A DNA stretch of 59,183 bases from an uncultured Bacilli bacterium (GCA_944358535.1 CALVRH010000006.1:1-59183), one strand, 5' to 3'. Numbered from the stretch's first letter, positions 36,820 to 45,245 are shown. Numbers and translations are program-made. Notes: a model not told the origin generated them from the sequence alone.

Positions 36820-36830
36820 TCCCTTTTTTT
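36809..36830 (+). terminator. intrinsic terminator
   Basis: GGGAT (36809-36813) pairs with ATCCC (36819-36823), then seven T. Confidence 0.7.
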
Positions 36831-36831
36831 C

Positions 36832-36860
36832 TTGTTATAAACCTTTAAATAATGTATAAT
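36832..36860 (+). promoter_or_regulatory. obg promoter
   Basis: TTGTTA (36832-36837), 17 bases, TATAAT (36855-36860). Confidence 0.7.
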
Positions 36861-36883
36861 AAACTTAAGAAATGAGTGATTGT

Positions 36884-38152
36884 ATGTTTATAGATGAAGC
36901 AGTAGTCGAATTAGTTGCTGGTAGCGGTGGAAATGGTTGTCTAGCCTTTAGAAGAGAAAAATATGTTGCTATGGGCGGACCTTTTGGTGGAAATGGTGGT
37001 AAAGGTTCTGATATTATCTTCAAAGTAGATCCTGGTCTAAATACCCTAATAGACTTTAAATATAAAAAAATAATCAAAGGTCATAAAGGGGAAAATGGTT
37101 TAGGTAAAGGCATGCATGGTAAAAATGCCGAAGATATAGTAATCCCTGTACCTCCAGGAACTGTAGTTACTGATTATGATACCAATCTAGTTATTGCTGA
37201 CCTAACTAAAGATAGTGAAGAATATATAATTGCTAAAGGAGGCCGCGGCGGAAGAGGTAACATGGCCTTTGCTACCCAGTCTAATCCTGCCCCTCATTAT
37301 GCTGAAAATGGTGAGCCTGGCGAAAAAGTCAAAGTAAAACTAGAACTAAAATTAATGGCCGATGTTGGATTAGTTGGTATGCCAAGCGTTGGTAAATCTA
37401 CCTTTATCTCTAAAATATCCGCATCAAAACCTAAAATAGCTGATTACCCATTCACAACCCTAAAACCTAACCTAGGTGTCGTCAAAACTAGCGATAATCG
37501 TAGCTTTGTCGTAGCTGACCTTCCAGGTTTAATCGAAGGAGCTTCTTTAGGTCATGGATTAGGTGATAAATTCTTAAAACATATCGAAAGAACTAGAGTA
37601 ATTGCCCATATTATAGATATGAGTGGCTATACTAATAATCCTTATCAAGATTATATAACTATCAATAAAGAACTAGAAAACTTTGATAAATCATTAATGA
37701 ACAAACCACAAATAATAATTGCTAATAAAATGGATATGCCTTCTTCTAAAGAAAATCTCAAACAATTTAGGAAAAAAGTTGATAAAAAAATTTACGAAAT
37801 GTCAGCTATAAATGGTGAAGGAATTAACCAAATAATCTTAAAATTAGCCGACATGCTAGATGAAATACCAAAAGAAAACCTATATAAAGATGAAAAATTT
37901 GAAAGCCATGTTATCTATAAATTCAAAGAAGAAAAACCTTATAAAATCACTAACGAAAATGGCACTTGGGTCATCAGCGGTAAAGAAGTTGAAAAATTAA
38001 TTATTATGAGCCGCTTAGATACCGATGAAGCTATATTGCGTTTCTCAAATAAACTAAGAAAAATGGGAATTGATGATGAACTAAGAACCTTAGGCGCTAA
38101 AGATGGTGATCCAATTAGAATTATGGAATATGAATTTGAATTTAAAGAATAA
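36884..38152 (+). CDS. obgE: GTPase Obg
   Basis: 422 residues. A ribosome-associated GTPase needed for 50S maturation and, in sporulating Bacilli, for stress and sporulation signalling. Glycine-rich Obg fold at the N-terminus ([31 protein letters not shown]), P-loop GMPSVGKST (165-173), Switch/G3 [13 protein letters not shown]4 NKMDMP, G5 MSAINGEG, then the C-terminal OCT domain. Start ATG 36884 follows GAGTGATT; the ATG at 36872 lies upstream of that site. Confidence 0.97.
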   Translation: MFIDEAVVELVAGSGGNGCLAFRREKYVAMGGPFGGNGGKGSDIIFKVDPGLNTLIDFKYKKIIKGHKGENGLGKGMHGKNAEDIVIPVPPGTVVTDYDTNLVIADLTKDSEEYIIAKGGRGGRGNMAFATQSNPAPHYAENGEPGEKVKVKLELKLMADVGLVGMPSVGKSTFISKISASKPKIADYPFTTLKPNLGVVKTSDNRSFVVADLPGLIEGASLGHGLGDKFLKHIERTRVIAHIIDMSGYTNNPYQDYITINKELENFDKSLMNKPQIIIANKMDMPSSKENLKQFRKKVDKKIYEMSAINGEGINQIILKLADMLDEIPKENLYKDEKFESHVIYKFKEEKPYKITNENGTWVISGKEVEKLIIMSRLDTDEAILRFSNKLRKMGIDDELRTLGAKDGDPIRIMEYEFEFKE

Positions 38153-38172
38153 AAGTAGTAGGAGGAAGTAAA

Positions 38173-38796
38173 ATGAAAAAATACCAATGCACAATATGCG
38201 GTTACATCTATGATGACTCAAAAGAAAAAGTAAAATTCGAAGATTTACCAGATGATTGGACCTGCCCAATATGTGGTGCTCCAAAATCAGTCTTCGAAGA
38301 AATAAAAGAAGAAACAGAAAAAGAATCCAAATCATTAGAAGAAACAGAAGAAAAATTAACTGAATTATCTAACTCTGAAATAGCTTATATTTGTTCCAAC
38401 CTAGCTAAAGCCTGTGAAAAACAATACCTTGAAGAAGAAAAAAATCTTTTTCAAGAACTATATACTCATTATATTAGTAAAGAAGAAAATCAAAATGGGA
38501 ATTTAACTGATATTCAAAACAATGTAAAAAATGATACCGAAGAATTTAAAAAAGCTATGGATATAGCTGATAAATACCAAGATAGAGGAGCCAAAAGAGT
38601 CATAAACTGGGCTTCCAAAGCTACTAATATGATGAATGTAATTTTAAATAATTATGATGAAAAAGGAATTGATTATATCAAAAACACTAAAATTTGGGTC
38701 TGTGACATATGTGGATTCATCTATATAGGAGATATCCCTCCAAAAACTTGTCCAATTTGTAAAGTTCCAAGCTTCAAAATATTGGAGGTGAAATAA
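38173..38796 (+). CDS. rubredoxin-rubrerythrin-like fusion with two rubredoxin ends
   Basis: 207 residues. An N-terminal rubredoxin domain ([12 protein letters not shown] ... [12 protein letters not shown], four Cys), a charged linker and helical middle (about 55-170), and a C-terminal rubredoxin-like knuckle ([13 protein letters not shown] ... [14 protein letters not shown]) as in rubrerythrin. The middle resembles rubrerythrin in length but lacks obvious ExxH di-iron ligands, so peroxidase activity is uncertain. RBS TAGGAGG. It is 1 base from the ferredoxin-like gene, suggesting an electron-transfer pair for oxidative stress. Confidence 0.8.
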   Translation: MKKYQCTICGYIYDDSKEKVKFEDLPDDWTCPICGAPKSVFEEIKEETEKESKSLEETEEKLTELSNSEIAYICSNLAKACEKQYLEEEKNLFQELYTHYISKEENQNGNLTDIQNNVKNDTEEFKKAMDIADKYQDRGAKRVINWASKATNMMNVILNNYDEKGIDYIKNTKIWVCDICGFIYIGDIPPKTCPICKVPSFKILEVK

Positions 38797-38797
38797 C

Positions 38798-39286
38798 ATG
38801 ACTAAATTTCATGCATATAGAAATTTAAAAATTTGTTCTAAAGATTGCCTATGTTTGTTTGTCTGTCCAACTGGAGCTGCTAATAATGAAACAGGCCAAA
38901 TAGACTTTGAGAAATGTATTGGTTGTGGAGCCTGCGCTAATGCCTGTCCTGCCAAAGCCATATCTATTATTCCAAATAAAATGCCACCTCAACAACCTAA
39001 AAATGAAAAAGTAATAACCGAACTATTTAAAATTGCTAATCAAAAAATAACTGAAATAAAAATATTAAAACAAATGTTAAATGATAATAAGGAAGATGAA
39101 AAACTACTAAAAGCCTTAATCCACTCTAATAAAGTCATGATAGAAGATATCTTAAGAGAAGCTGGATATATGCTTCCACAAAGTAAAAATACTAATAAAC
39201 TTTTAAATGATATTAAACAAAATGGCGATAAAAAAACTAAAGAAATTGCAAGTAGACTATTAGATAAAATAGAAGTAAATGAATAA
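38798..39286 (+). CDS. 4Fe-4S ferredoxin-domain protein with helical C-terminal domain
   Basis: 162 residues. One canonical cluster motif, [15 protein letters not shown] (residues about 47-61), and a second set [15 protein letters not shown] (about 13-27) with unusual spacing, together enough for two 4Fe-4S clusters. The rest (about 80-160) is helical ([31 protein letters not shown]). RBS TTGGAGGTG overlaps the end of the rubredoxin fusion, so the two are translationally coupled and probably exchange electrons. Confidence 0.8.
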   Translation: MTKFHAYRNLKICSKDCLCLFVCPTGAANNETGQIDFEKCIGCGACANACPAKAISIIPNKMPPQQPKNEKVITELFKIANQKITEIKILKQMLNDNKEDEKLLKALIHSNKVMIEDILREAGYMLPQSKNTNKLLNDIKQNGDKKTKEIASRLLDKIEVNE

Positions 39287-39317
39287 AAGCCTGAAATATA
39301 AACAATTTCAGACTTTT
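39285..39317. terminator. bidirectional terminator
   Basis: AAAAG-C-CTGAAAT (39285-39297) pairs with ATTTCAG-A-CTTTT (39305-39317), one mismatch. Confidence 0.75.
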
Positions 39318-39327
39318 TATATAAAAA

Positions 39328-39495
39328 TCACTCTTTTTTTAAACACTCCTCAATCATACTTATCACCACATTGTTAAAAGACGTATTATTTTCCTTCGCA
39401 ATTTTTTCTACCTCCTTTACAAGTTCTTCCTTAATATATATAGACTTGTAAACAGCGGCTACTTTAGCTTTCGTAGGTTTTGGTTTAAAAGCCAT
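39328..39495 (-). CDS. ribbon-helix-helix regulator
   Basis: 55 residues: basic start (MAFKPKPTKAKVAAVYKS), then a strand and two helices in the Arc/CopG pattern (IYIKEELVKEVEKIAKENNT, SFNNVVISMIEECLK). Start ATG 39495 follows AGGTGATGAT. It is divergent from the surface protein at 39614, and a perfect 24-base palindrome lies between them at 39538-39561, a plausible operator. Confidence 0.75.
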   Translation of the reverse strand: MAFKPKPTKAKVAAVYKSIYIKEELVKEVEKIAKENNTSFNNVVISMIEECLKKE

Positions 39496-39537
39496 ATCAT
39501 CACCTACAAACATTTTAATATATTAGACTAATAAATG

Positions 39538-39561
39538 ATATATCAGAAATTTCTGATATAT
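39538..39561. promoter_or_regulatory. perfect 24-base palindrome, operator candidate
   Basis: ATATATCAGAAA is followed directly by its reverse complement, with no loop. It lies between the divergent RHH gene and the 39614 gene and ends where the -35 of the rightward promoter (TATAAT at 39582-39587) should be. The T run after it could also make it a weak terminator, but its place between two divergent starts favours an operator. Confidence 0.6.
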
Positions 39562-39613
39562 TTTTTTCAAAATAAACTCTTTATAATAAAAGTAAAAGTA
39601 GGGAGGAAATCAA

Positions 39614-40537
39614 ATGAAAGAGAGAATAAAGAAAATTATGATTGGATATTTACCAGGATTTATAACAGGATTAATAATTTGTGGAGCAGTAAGTGTAATA
39701 GCAGCTACATATTTTCCAAGTAAAGATGTGACATATGATAATACAGAAAGTGGACTTGAAAGCACAAATGTTCAAGGGGCAATAGATGAGCTTTATGGAG
39801 TATGTACAGCTGAACCACCAGCAGGTGACCAAATAATAGAAGATAATGGCTTAGAAAAAGATCCGTATGAATGTAGATATTTCTTTACAGGTGCAAATCC
39901 AAATAATTATGTAACATTTAATAATGAACCAGCAGGCTGGAGAATTATTTCTGTAGGTTGTGATGGAACAATAAAAATAATGAAAACAGCAAATATTAAT
40001 ACTAGCAATACTTTAGCATGGGATTCATCAAATAGCAATAATTGGGCACGCCCAGCTACATTAAATACATATTTAAATGGAACATATTTAAATAGTTTAA
40101 GTAGTGAAGCTAAAAGTCAAATAGTTGCATCTAATTATAGTATAGGTGCAGTAACATATAATAATAATGATTTAGCGGGTCAAGTAAATGCAGAAAATAG
40201 TAAAACATGGAATGGAAAAATAGCCTTACCAACAGTAAGTGAATATCTAAGAACGAATTCAAATTCAAACTGTAAAACATTCAGGTTGAACAATAATAAT
40301 GATAGTACATGTAAAAATACAACGTGGATGTATGCATCAAATATTAGTGATTGGTGGACCTTGCCGTCTAATTCTGGCAACTCTAAGATCGTGTTCACTG
40401 TGCTTAGCAGTGGCTACTTGAACTACTCCAACGCGCACTATACGAGCACTGCGGTTAGGCCTGCCATAACTCTTTCTTCTGAAGTCCAAATCACAGGAGG
40501 AACAGGAACAGAGTCAGATCCTTACACTTTGAGTTAA
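39614..40537 (+). CDS. anchored surface protein, variable C-terminus with composition jump
   Basis: 307 residues. Hydrophobic anchor (YLPGFITGLIICGAVSVIAA), YFPSKDVTYDN and TNVQGAIDELYGVC motif, FTGANPNNYVTFNNE, WNGKIALPTVSEYLRTNS, then SDWWTLPSNSG and, after a unique stretch, VRPAITLSSEVQITGGTGT. DNA 40352-40478 is about half G+C by hand count, while a sample just upstream (40201-40260) is 19 of 60. Codons there switch to C/G endings. It matches a hypervariable region pasted into an AT-rich gene. RBS GGGAGGAA; divergent from an RHH regulator. Confidence 0.8.
   Translation: MKERIKKIMIGYLPGFITGLIICGAVSVIAATYFPSKDVTYDNTESGLESTNVQGAIDELYGVCTAEPPAGDQIIEDNGLEKDPYECRYFFTGANPNNYVTFNNEPAGWRIISVGCDGTIKIMKTANINTSNTLAWDSSNSNNWARPATLNTYLNGTYLNSLSSEAKSQIVASNYSIGAVTYNNNDLAGQVNAENSKTWNGKIALPTVSEYLRTNSNSNCKTFRLNNNNDSTCKNTTWMYASNISDWWTLPSNSGNSKIVFTVLSSGYLNYSNAHYTSTAVRPAITLSSEVQITGGTGTESDPYTLS
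40352..40506 (+). other. candidate hypervariable region with conserved 3' block
   Basis: Begins at the TGGTGG (Trp-Trp) codons and ends with a 21-base block (40486-40506) identical to 33761-33781 in the broken copy. Between them the sequence has no similarity to other copies. This resembles a variable region plus 3' boundary of a diversity-generating retroelement, but no template repeat or reverse transcriptase is present in the window. Confidence 0.4.
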
Positions 40538-40566
40538 GTATAAAACAGAAGGTAGAACAATTTCGC

Positions 40567-40607
40567 AAACTCCTATAGGAGTTTGGTAGCGGGGCGAATG
40601 CCTCGCC
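40567..40607 (+). repeat. palindrome and hairpin downstream of the variable gene
   Basis: AAACTCCTATAGGAGTTT (40567-40584) is a perfect 18-base palindrome. It is followed by a hairpin GGCGA-ATGCC-TCGCC (40593-40607), unusually GC-rich here, and an imperfect ACCGAAAAAT/ATTTTTTGGT pair (40611-40632). No long T run follows the first two. They lie 30-70 bases after the stop of the 39614 gene. Confidence 0.6.
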
Positions 40608-40638
40608 ATGACCGAAAAATTTATTTTTTGGTAGTATA

Positions 40639-41097
40639 TTGAGTAATACTGGATTAAAGACTCATAGGATATATAATTCGAATAGGCATACATTAACTAA
40701 ATCGCTTGAACTTTATAAAAATTTATATTACAATGAAAATAACCAAGAACCAGAAGTTATATGGTACACATTACTTATAGCAGAAACATTTAGTGAGTTA
40801 TATAAACTAGCTAAAAAAGTACTTGATGAAAAGAAAGTACAAAAATTAATGGAGGCGGTTATCAATATGAGTAAAGATGAATTTATTATTCATGAGTGGC
40901 AGAAAGATAAGATGGATGCTTTAGTTAAACATAACGAACTTGAAGGAGCAAAAAAAGCAGGAAGGCTTGAAGGAATTAAAGAAAAAGAACTCGAAATAGC
41001 AAAAAATATGCTTATAGAAAAAATAGATGAAAAGGTTATTTCAAGAGTTACTGGTCTAACTGAAGAAGATATTCAAAAACTAAAAAGTACTGAATAG
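40639..41097 (+). pseudogene. C-terminal fragment of an Rpn/PD-(D/E)XK gene
   Basis: About 152 codons open from a TTG with no ribosome site. The end (EGAKKAGRLEGIKEKELEIA, VISRVTGLTEEDIQKL) matches the C-termini of the 13643 and 46148 readings, and the middle (VIWYTLLIAETFSELYKLAK) matches the family's central helices. The nuclease part is absent. It is a remnant between two surface-protein copies. Confidence 0.7.
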
Positions 41098-41116
41098 TAA
41101 TATTTAGTGCTTTTTT
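41082..41116 (+). terminator. intrinsic terminator
   Basis: AAAAAGTACTGAATA (41082-41096) pairs with TATTTAGTGCTTTTT (41101-41115) with two G-T pairs, loop GTAA. Confidence 0.75.
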
Positions 41117-41217
41117 CATAATAGTAGAATTGGTCTAAAAGAAAATAAATTATCTAACAAAAATATTACTTGTTTTTTTGTGATATCTTGAATATGGATA
41201 AGATAGGAGAGGTATAA

Positions 41218-42129
41218 ATGAAAGAAAAAATAAAGAAAATAATGTTTGAATATTTACCAGGATTTATATTAGGAGTAATAACAGCAATTAGTATAAGTGT
41301 AATAGCAACGACATATTTTCCAAGTGGAGATGTGACATATGATAATACTGCGAGTGGCTTACAATCAACCAATGTTCAAGGAGCAATAGATGAGCTTTAT
41401 GGAGTATGTACTGCTGAACCACCGGTAGCTGATCAAATAATAGAAAATGCTGGTTTAGAAAAAGATCCATATGAATGTAGGTATTTCTTTACAGGAGCCA
41501 ACCCAAATAATTATATAACTTTTAATAATGAATTATGGCGGATACTTTCGGTAGAGTGTGATGGTTCGATTAAAATAATAAAAAATGAAAGTATAGGAGA
41601 GCATTATTAGGCATCAAATGGCAGTAATAATTGGGCAAGACCAGCTACATTAAATACATATTTAAATGAAACATATTTAAGTGGTCTAAGTAGTAAGACC
41701 CAAAGTCAGATTATTGCCAAAGATTTTAGCATAGGTGGAGTAGCAGAAAATGATACAAATTTAGCTAATACAATTAATAACGAAAATAGTAAAACATGGA
41801 ATGGAAAGATAGCTTTACCAACAGTAAGTGAATATATAAGAACTAACAGCAATAAAAATAGTTGTGGAACAACACAAAAGGTATTCAGCAGTACGTCATG
41901 TGGTAATACATCATGGATGAGCAATAATACTGAATGGTGGACCTTAACACCTTACAGTACGGAGCTTGCAAAGTATGATGGTGTATATGCTGTAACTATA
42001 GAAGGAGCTTTAAATAATTATCCCTTTGTTTCAACATCGAAATATGGTGTTCGTCCAACTCTTTATCTAAACTCTAGTGTCAAACTATCCGGCAGTGGAA
42101 CATCTTCTGACCCATACATCATTTCATAA
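41218..42129 (+). pseudogene. surface-protein family copy interrupted by TAG
   Basis: A 304-codon frame with one in-frame TAG at 41608-41610. Upstream: anchor, YFPSGDVTYDN, TNVQGAIDELYGVC, FTGANPNNYITFNNELWRIL. Downstream, in the same frame: ASNGSNNWARPATLNTYLNE, PTVSEYIRTNS, EWWTLTP, VRPTLYLNSSVKLSGSGTSS. In the 39614 protein the matching position is Trp (LAWDSSN), so TGG to TAG is the simplest explanation. TAG ends parE and other genes here, so it is a real stop. The product may be a truncated 130-residue protein. Variable stretch 41935-42072. Confidence 0.8.
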
Positions 42130-42137
42130 AAATAAGC

Positions 42138-42156
42138 GTAAAATATACTATTTTAC
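42138..42156. terminator. hairpin between surface pseudogene and ezrA
   Basis: GTAAAATA-TAC-TATTTTAC is a perfect 8-bp hairpin, without a T run. A TTTTACAAAAA motif occurs at 42151 and again near 42173. Confidence 0.4.
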
Positions 42157-42221
42157 AAAAACTAGTCAAAATTTTACAAAAAAAGACAAAATTATGGTAA
42201 AATTATACTAGGGTGATATAC

Positions 42222-43952
42222 ATGGATAACATTGTAGTAATTATAGGTGCCTCTGTTGGAACGACATTATTAGTTGTCCTAATCGTCTTAGGTATCCTAA
42301 AAAGCCGCAAAAAACAAAAATATAAAAAATTAATTGAAAACCTAGATTATAAAAAAAATCAGCTTGACACTTCACCTGTTGGGCCAGAACTTGCTAAAGT
42401 TGAAAGCTATATAGGTAATGATAAATTAGAAGTTTTATACAATAACTGGAAAGAAAGACTAAACGACATCAAAGAAATTAAAATACCAAAAATAACTGAC
42501 ATGTTAATTGAAGCTGAATATTCTTTATCTCAAAAAGATTATAAAAGTACCATGTATAAAATAGCTAAACTAGAAATGGAAATATATAAAGTAAGAGCTT
42601 CATCTGCCTTTCTATTAAACGAAATAAAAGATATTACCAATAGTGAAGAGAGAAATAGGGGAAGCATTACTAAATTAAAAGCCAAATATCGTGAATTATA
42701 TGAAAGATTTGAAGAAACTAGAAACGAATTTGGTGAATTTAAACAAACAGTTGCTATGCAATTTGAAAACATAACTAAAAGATTTGAAGATTTTGAAGTT
42801 CTAATGGAAAATAACGAATATACCGAAGTTCCAACCATTTTAAAAGCCATCGATGATTTATTAAAACACATGGAAGTAGTTATCGATGAACTACCATCAA
42901 TTGTTTTAATTTCCAAAGGAATACTCCCTAAAAAAATGGAAGAAATATATAATATATATCAAAAAATGGTCGCTGCTGGTTATCCATTAGACTATCTAAA
43001 CGTCGAATATAACATCGAAGAAGCTCAGAAGAAAATCGCTGATATCTTAGATAGGGCTAAAGTCTTAAATCTAGAAGATAGCTTATTTGACCTAAAAGTT
43101 CTAACAGAATATTTCGAAAACCTATTTACCGATTTTGAAAAAGAAAAAGTCATCAAAGCTGATTATGATGAAGCTAACAAAACCCTACAAACAAAATTAA
43201 GAAAAATAAACACTTTAATTAAAGACATTTTTGAACAAATGGATGACTTAAAACACATGTATAGTTTATCAGAAGATAACATAAAAGCTTTATACGAAGT
43301 AAAAGATGAGTTACAAAAACTAAATGAAGACTATAATACCTTAATCAGTCATGCCAGTAATCATAGCTTCGCTTATTCAAAACTAACAGAAGAAATAGAA
43401 ACCTTAGTAATAAGATTATCTAATATTGAAAATAAACTAGATAATACCTTAAACATCATTGGTAACATGCACGATGATGAAATGCGTGCCCGTCAACAAC
43501 TAGGGGAAGTAGAAGACCTACTTAAAAATTCTCAAAACCAAATTAGATCATTTAACTTACCAATCATTCCTAATCGCTATTATGTTGAACTAAAAGAAGC
43601 AAAAGATGCCATGAAAGAAATTATAAAAGAATTAGAAAAAAAGCCAATTACCATTGAAACACTAAATACTAGAGTTGATACCGCTAGAGATTTAGCTTTA
43701 AAACTATATGGTAAAACTAAAGATATGATGAAAACTGCTATGTTTGCCGAATTAGCCATTGTTTATGGTAATAGATATCGCTCTTCTGAAAAAGACTTAG
43801 ACCGAACTTTAACATACTCAGAAATGTTATTTAATAAAGGTGATTATAAAAAATCACTAGAATTAACAATAAACTCATTAAATAAAATAGAACCAGGAAT
43901 TTATGATAAACTTTTAAAATTATATGGTGGAAAAAAACGAATGAGTGAATAA
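42222..43952 (+). CDS. ezrA: septation ring regulator EzrA
   Basis: About 576 residues. One N-terminal membrane helix (VVIIGASVGTTLLVVLIVLG) with the rest cytoplasmic and almost entirely coiled coil in spectrin-like repeats, as in EzrA, which controls FtsZ ring position and links to cell-wall synthesis. Matches include NWKERLNDIKEIKIPKITDM, AEYSLSQKDY and the C-terminal ELAIVYGNRYRSSEKDLDRT. Start ATG 42222 follows AGGGTGAT. EzrA is characteristic of Bacilli. Confidence 0.93.
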   Translation: MDNIVVIIGASVGTTLLVVLIVLGILKSRKKQKYKKLIENLDYKKNQLDTSPVGPELAKVESYIGNDKLEVLYNNWKERLNDIKEIKIPKITDMLIEAEYSLSQKDYKSTMYKIAKLEMEIYKVRASSAFLLNEIKDITNSEERNRGSITKLKAKYRELYERFEETRNEFGEFKQTVAMQFENITKRFEDFEVLMENNEYTEVPTILKAIDDLLKHMEVVIDELPSIVLISKGILPKKMEEIYNIYQKMVAAGYPLDYLNVEYNIEEAQKKIADILDRAKVLNLEDSLFDLKVLTEYFENLFTDFEKEKVIKADYDEANKTLQTKLRKINTLIKDIFEQMDDLKHMYSLSEDNIKALYEVKDELQKLNEDYNTLISHASNHSFAYSKLTEEIETLVIRLSNIENKLDNTLNIIGNMHDDEMRARQQLGEVEDLLKNSQNQIRSFNLPIIPNRYYVELKEAKDAMKEIIKELEKKPITIETLNTRVDTARDLALKLYGKTKDMMKTAMFAELAIVYGNRYRSSEKDLDRTLTYSEMLFNKGDYKKSLELTINSLNKIEPGIYDKLLKLYGGKKRMSE

Positions 43953-43976
43953 AAACAACCTCAAAAAGGTTGTTTT
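43952..43976 (+). terminator. intrinsic terminator after ezrA
   Basis: AAAACAACCT (43952-43961) pairs with AGGTTGTTTT (43967-43976). Confidence 0.8.
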
Positions 43977-43979
43977 ACT

Positions 43980-44007
43980 TTGAAAAAAGTCAAAAACATA
44001 GTATAAT
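43980..44007 (+). promoter_or_regulatory. thiI promoter
   Basis: TTGAAA (43980-43985), 16 bases, TATAAT (44002-44007). Confidence 0.6.
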
Positions 44008-44026
44008 TACAGAGGTGGTGAGATGT

Positions 44027-45193
44027 ATGAACGAATTAATCATGATTAAATATGGTGAACTAACAACAAAAAAAGCTAATCGAAAAATTTTCATAAACAT
44101 ATTGACACAAAATGTTGAAAAAGCCTTAAAAAATGAAAATATAGAAATTAAGAAAGATCAAGTTAGAATGTTTATAAAATGTAATAATGCAAGTATAATT
44201 GCTAGAAAATTACAGAAAATATTTGGTATACATAGTATAGTTATTGCCTATAAAGTAAATAATAATATCGAAGATGTTTTAAAAAAATCATTAGAAATAA
44301 TGGATAAAAATAAATATACTTTTAAAGTAATCACCAAACGTGCCGATAAAAATTATCCCATTCATTCCATGGATTATAGTAGAAAGTTGGGCGGATTAAT
44401 TTTAAAAAACTCAAATTTTAAAGTTGATGTTCATAATCCAGACATTACCTTAACTGTCGAAATAAGAAGTGAGGGAACTTTTGTATATACAAATGAAATA
44501 AAAGGTGCCGGTGGATATCCTGTAGGTGTTCAGGGTAAAGGCTTACTAATGTTAAGCGGTGGAATAGATAGTCCAGTTGCGGGATATTTGACATTAAAAA
44601 GAGGCGTCAATGTTGAATGCATGTACTTTGAATCTCCACCACATACTAGCATAGAAGCAAAAAATAAAGTTCTTAAACTTGCCAGCATACTAAATGAATA
44701 TTCTGGAAAAGTAAAGGTTCACGTTGTACCATTTACTTTAATTCAAGAAGCTATTTTTAAAAATTGCCCTGACATTTATATGATAACCATTATGAGAAGA
44801 ATGATGTATCGGATTGCTACACTTTATGCGGAAAAAATTGGTGCTAAAATATTAATTAATGGTGAAAGTATTGGCCAAGTTGCTAGTCAAACATTAGATA
44901 GTATGGTATGTATAAATAATGTCACTAACATGCCAGTAATAAGACCAGTTGCTTGCTTTGATAAACTAGAAATAATTGACATTGCAAAAAAAATAAACAC
45001 CTATGAAACAAGCATTTTACCATATGAAGATTGCTGTACAATTTTTGTTCCAAAACATCCAGTCATTAACCCAGAACTAGAAAAATGTATTAAATATGAA
45101 AACAGCTTTGACTATCATACCTTAATTGAAAATGCTATAAATAACATTCAAACAATAACTAATTTTCAAGAAGAATTTGAAGACCTTCTTTAA
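44027..45193 (+). CDS. thiI: tRNA 4-thiouridine synthetase ThiI
   Basis: 388 residues. It adenylates U8 of tRNA and inserts sulfur; in some bacteria it also supplies thiazole sulfur. N-terminal ferredoxin-like and THUMP domains (IMIKYGELTTKKANRKIF), then a PP-loop ATPase with SGGIDSPVAGYL (177-188) and MYFESPPHTS. It ends shortly after YEDCCTIFVPKHP, so it lacks the C-terminal rhodanese domain, as in most Bacilli. A cysteine desulfurase partner is not adjacent. Start ATG 44027 follows AGAGGTGGTGAG. Confidence 0.95.
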   Translation: MNELIMIKYGELTTKKANRKIFINILTQNVEKALKNENIEIKKDQVRMFIKCNNASIIARKLQKIFGIHSIVIAYKVNNNIEDVLKKSLEIMDKNKYTFKVITKRADKNYPIHSMDYSRKLGGLILKNSNFKVDVHNPDITLTVEIRSEGTFVYTNEIKGAGGYPVGVQGKGLLMLSGGIDSPVAGYLTLKRGVNVECMYFESPPHTSIEAKNKVLKLASILNEYSGKVKVHVVPFTLIQEAIFKNCPDIYMITIMRRMMYRIATLYAEKIGAKILINGESIGQVASQTLDSMVCINNVTNMPVIRPVACFDKLEIIDIAKKINTYETSILPYEDCCTIFVPKHPVINPELEKCIKYENSFDYHTLIENAINNIQTITNFQEEFEDLL

Positions 45194-45216
45194 CAAAAAT
45201 TACCAATAAAAAAAAT

Positions 45217-45245
45217 GCATTAATTCATCAAATGTACACAATATA
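45217..45245 (+). promoter_or_regulatory. candidate forespore (sigma-F/G) promoter
   Basis: GCATTA (45217-45222), 16 bases, CAATATA (45239-45245) resembles the GCATR/CATAnTA pattern of forespore promoters and precedes the SASP gene. Confidence 0.4.

Noticed and set aside
39535-39723. 62-codon plus-strand reading overlapping the start of the 39614 gene
   Set aside because: It runs through the palindrome and ribosome site in the wrong frame; the family protein in the other frame is clearly real.
40540-40640. Possible DGR template repeat after the variable gene
   Set aside because: The sequence has hairpins but no similarity to 40352-40506, so it cannot be its template.
41608-41610. Recoded TAG (alternative genetic code)
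   Set aside because: parE and the 22146 gene end in TAG with sensible C-termini, so TAG is an ordinary stop.
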